From the NCBI GenBank assembly GCA_035235625.1, contig CP141145.1, positions 33,460,668 to 33,524,667 of the forward strand: a stretch of DNA of 64,000 nt, written 5' to 3'. The notes under the pieces are model-generated. The model was not told where the DNA came from. It did not search any database and saw only the letters and a list, made by a program, of their open reading frames with translations. The translations under genes were made by a program, and so were the position numbers. Below, in pieces: positions 61,301-64,000 of the stretch; the first letter of the stretch is position 1, and each line of letters opens with the position of its first letter. This DNA comes from Saururus chinensis (Eukaryota; Streptophyta; Magnoliopsida; Piperales; Saururaceae).

Positions 61301-63648
61301 ATGTGGCATAGTAGATTAGGTCATGTTAATTATGATGTTTTACGAAGATTGATTAATATGGAGTATCTGCCTAAATTTAATATTGACTCTAATCATAAAT
61401 GCCAAACTTGTGTATAATCCAAATTAACAAGGAAATCTTTCCAAAGTATTGAGCGATGTATTGAACCTCTTGAGTTAATTCACAACGATGTCTATGACTT
61501 AAAACTTGTTCAAACAAGATGAGGTAAAAAGTATTTCATTACATTTATCGACGATTGTACTCGTTATTGTTATATTTACTTGTTGAGAAGTAAAGATGAG
61601 GCCATTGATATGTTTATATTATATAAAACAGAGGTTGAAAATCAAATTGACAATAAAATTAAAGTTATAATAAGTGATAAAGGTGGGGAATATGAATCAC
61701 CTTTTGGTGATTTCTGTTTACAACATGGTATAATACACCAAACAACGACACCCTATTCACCTCAGCAAAATGGAGTTGCTGAATGGAAAAATAAAACTTT
61801 AAAAGAAATGATGAGTGTCATGTTAATAAGTTTCGGGTTACCTAGGACATGTGGGGGGAAGCTTTGTTTTCAATAACTTATATTTTTAACAAAATACCTC
61901 ATAAGAAAACCTTGCAAACACCATATGAACTATGAAAATGTCGAAAGCCTTCCTACAAATTCTTAAAAGTGTGAGGGTGTTTAGCAAAAGTGGCGGTCTT
62001 TAATCCCAAGAGGATTAAAATTGGACTAAAGACCATTAATTGTGTATTCATTTGGTATGCCAATAATAGTAGTGCATATCGCTTTCTTGTTCATAAATCG
62101 GATATTCCTGATGTACATGTCAATATTGTGATTGAATCTAGGAATGCTTCAATTTTTGAACATATTTTTCCATGGAATTGTACACAAAAGGAAAGTTCTC
62201 TTAAAAGAACTTTGGATGTTGAAGAGATCAATAGTGAAGACCAAGAGGGAGATGATGATGAACCTAGACGTAGCAAACGTGCTAGAACATCAAAATCCTT
62301 TGATCTAGATTTTCTAACTTATTTGTTGAAAAATGGGCCTCAAAACTTTAAGGAAGTCATGTCCTCTCCTGAAGCACAATATTAGAAGGAGACAGTAAAT
62401 AGTGAAATTGAATGCATTATACAAAATCATACTTGGGAGTTGGTGGACCTACTACCAGGAAGTAAACCTCTTGGATATAAATGGATATTTAAGAGGAAGA
62501 TGAAGGCTGATGGATCAATTGACAAATATAAAGCTAGACTTGTTATCAAAGGATACAAGCAAAAGGAAGATTAAGATTATTTTGATACATATTCACCAGT
62601 CACAAGGACAACATCAATTAGGATGTTAATCGTTATTGCTGCTTTGTATAATCTTGAAATACATCAAATGGATGTTAAGACTGCATTCTTAAATGGTGAC
62701 TTGAATGAGGAAATATATATGCAACAACCTGAAGGGTTTGTTGTACAGGGTCAAGAAAATAAAGTGTAGAGACTTGTTAAATCTTTTTATGGGCTTAAAC
62801 ATGCACCTAAGCAATGAATAAAAAATTTGACAAAATGATGATGTCAAATGGATTCAAAATCAATGAATGTGACAAATGTGTTTATGTGAAAGACATAGCT
62901 AATGGTTATGTTCATGTCTACCTATATGTGGATGATATGCTCACTATTGGTAGCAATGATAATATCATTCAAGCTACAAAGAGGATGTTGAATAAACAAT
63001 TTGACATGAAGGATATGGGTGTTGCAGATGTCATATTAGGGATGAAAATCACTAGAATATCTGATGGATATGTATTATCTCAATCTCATTACATTGAGAA
63101 AATCATATAAAAATTTAATAAGAATGATAATCGTCCAGCGATAACACCTGTGGATGTGACATTGCACTTAAGCAAAAACACGGGTGAGAGCATATCACAA
63201 TTTCAATATTCTCAAATTATTGGAAGTCTCAATTTCATCATGAATTGTACAAGACCAGACATCACATACTCAGTGAGTAAGCTAAGTAGATTTAATAGCA
63301 ACCCACGGGCGTAATTAATCGGAAGGTCAGTAGTCAGGGTTCTTAGATATCTAAGATATACCTTAAACTATGAGCTGCATTATACTAGGTATCCAGTAGT
63401 ACTAGAGGGTTACTGTGATGCAAACTGGATATCTGATACAAAAGACTCAAAATCCACAAGTGGATATGTCTTTACACTTGGAGGTGCTGCAGTGTCTTGG
63501 AAATCCTCAAAATAAACGTGCATAGCACGATCCACAATGGAATTTGAATTCATTGTGCTTAATAGAGAAGGCGAACAAGCTGAATGACTTCGTAATTTTT
63601 TAGAAGATATTCCAATGTGGGGGAAACCTATACCACCTATATGCATAT
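58333..63648 (+). mobile_element. decayed Ty1/copia retrotransposon, interrupted on the right
   Basis: The 5' LTR begins TGTTAGAAGTGGGC at 58333 and runs to about 59115. A second LTR copy at 11590-12387 supports these limits, and TATATAA at 58545-58551 is the likely LTR promoter. An untranslated stretch follows, then gag-pol remnants from 59910. The element is cut at 63649 by insertion of another LTR, inside the RNase H region, so its 3' LTR would lie outside the window. Confidence 0.85.
59910..63648 (+). pseudogene. copia gag-pol polyprotein, multiply broken
   Basis: Domains in order: gag from ATG 59910 (MAADGTNLTLVL); zinc knuckle CYVCDKIGHKAKNC (to 60745); protease near 60885 (WWVDT, then a frameshift, then [12 protein letters not shown]); GAG-pre-integrase MWHSRLGHVNYDVLRRL; integrase with IDDCTRY, SDKGGEYE and YSPQQNGVAEWKNKTLKE (to ~61876); reverse transcriptase with YKWIFKRKMKADGSI, MDVKTAFLNGDL and YLYVDDM; RNase [20 protein letters not shown], ending at PPICI where the next element intrudes. 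In-frame stops and frameshifts occur in gag, protease, between integrase and RT, and in RT, so it is inactive. Confidence 0.9.
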
Positions 63649-64000
63649 TGTAAGGACCCTTATCTTTAAACCGGTTTTGATTTTTATTTAATTATGGGTT
63701 ATCGTGCGATTTACGTGTTTTCTGATCTTATTCGGTGATTTCGTAAATAAATAGAGTTTGTGATGGTTTTAACCAAAATTAACTTCAATATTAGTGGTTT
63801 TAAGTGATTTTAAACCAAATGTGAATTTTTGGAATTTTTTGGATTTTCACTATTTTCCCAAAAATTAGGGTTTTGGCGGGACCCCTGTGGGCCCCACGGT
63901 CAAAAATTTTATTTTTGTGTCAAATGACCCTAGACATATACTTAAGGTCACACAAAAATTTTCAGAATTTTATTAGTCTTAATTCGTGCTTAAATTTGCA
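63649..64000 (-). mobile_element. second copy of the giant LTR family, reversed, running off the right edge
   Basis: Begins TGTAAGGACCC immediately after the copia RNase H codons and matches, block by block, the reverse complement of 19428 down to about 19080 ('AAACCGGTTTT', 'TTTTCTGAT.TTATTCGGTG', 'AAATGTGAATTTTTG', 'GGGCCCCAC.GTC', 'AAAATTTTCAGA'). CATAT (63644-63648) would be the left target duplication. Whether this is another solo LTR or a whole element cannot be seen here. Confidence 0.85.

Overview
The window is nuclear DNA of a flowering plant. It holds spliced genes with GT-AG introns, a chloroplast-targeted NDH subunit, a PPR protein, a CrRLK1L receptor kinase and a tonoplast aquaporin, set among AT-rich, transposon-filled spacers. 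I cannot name the species. Very GC-rich first exons (ABCB, MON1, TIP1) and long LTR-derived blocks suggest a monocot, magnoliid or early-diverging angiosperm rather than a compact eudicot genome, but this is only an impression.

Layout. 1-3.5 kb: AT-rich spacer with a Helitron remnant, a MITE, a 144-bp AT run and a perfect 18-bp inverted repeat. 3.5-4.6 kb: TIP1 aquaporin (minus, 3 exons). 5.9-6.8 kb: decayed Ty3/gypsy integrase. 8.2-10.35 kb: about 2.1 kb of a 22-bp tandem repeat whose unit is a near-palindrome. 11.6-12.4 kb: copia LTR copy. 16.08-19.43 kb: 3,348-bp solo LTR with a perfect 5-bp target duplication. 20-25 kb: RNase H relic, a GC-rich island without a gene, and AT-rich repeats. 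25.2-46 kb is the gene-rich core: DUF1635 gene, CrRLK1L kinase, PPR protein, ATL RING-H2 ligase, MON1 (14 exons, minus) and PNSL1 (8 exons, plus, head-to-head with MON1). 46.3-55.0 kb: ABCB6/ABCB20-type transporter (11 exons, minus, tail-to-tail with PNSL1), whose first intron carries nested transposons. 56.8-57.4 kb: hAT-type MITE. 58.3 kb to the end: decayed Ty1/copia element interrupted at 63,649 by a second copy of the 16-19 kb LTR family.

The host genes do not form a pathway. MON1 and TIP1 are both vacuole-related, and ABCB and CrRLK1L proteins act at the plasma membrane. The PNSL1-ABCB adjacency appears to match a gene pair known in Arabidopsis, which suggests old microsynteny. I rebuilt every intron from the sequence: the coding lengths are all multiples of three and the predicted proteins (252, 319, 614, 233 and 1,403 aa) are open throughout.

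The most unusual signals are the 22-bp near-palindromic array and a set of hairpins in the 16-19 kb LTR that have different stems but the same ACACA loop. The repeated families within this one window (two copies each of a Helitron, a copia LTR and a giant LTR) allow internal comparison.
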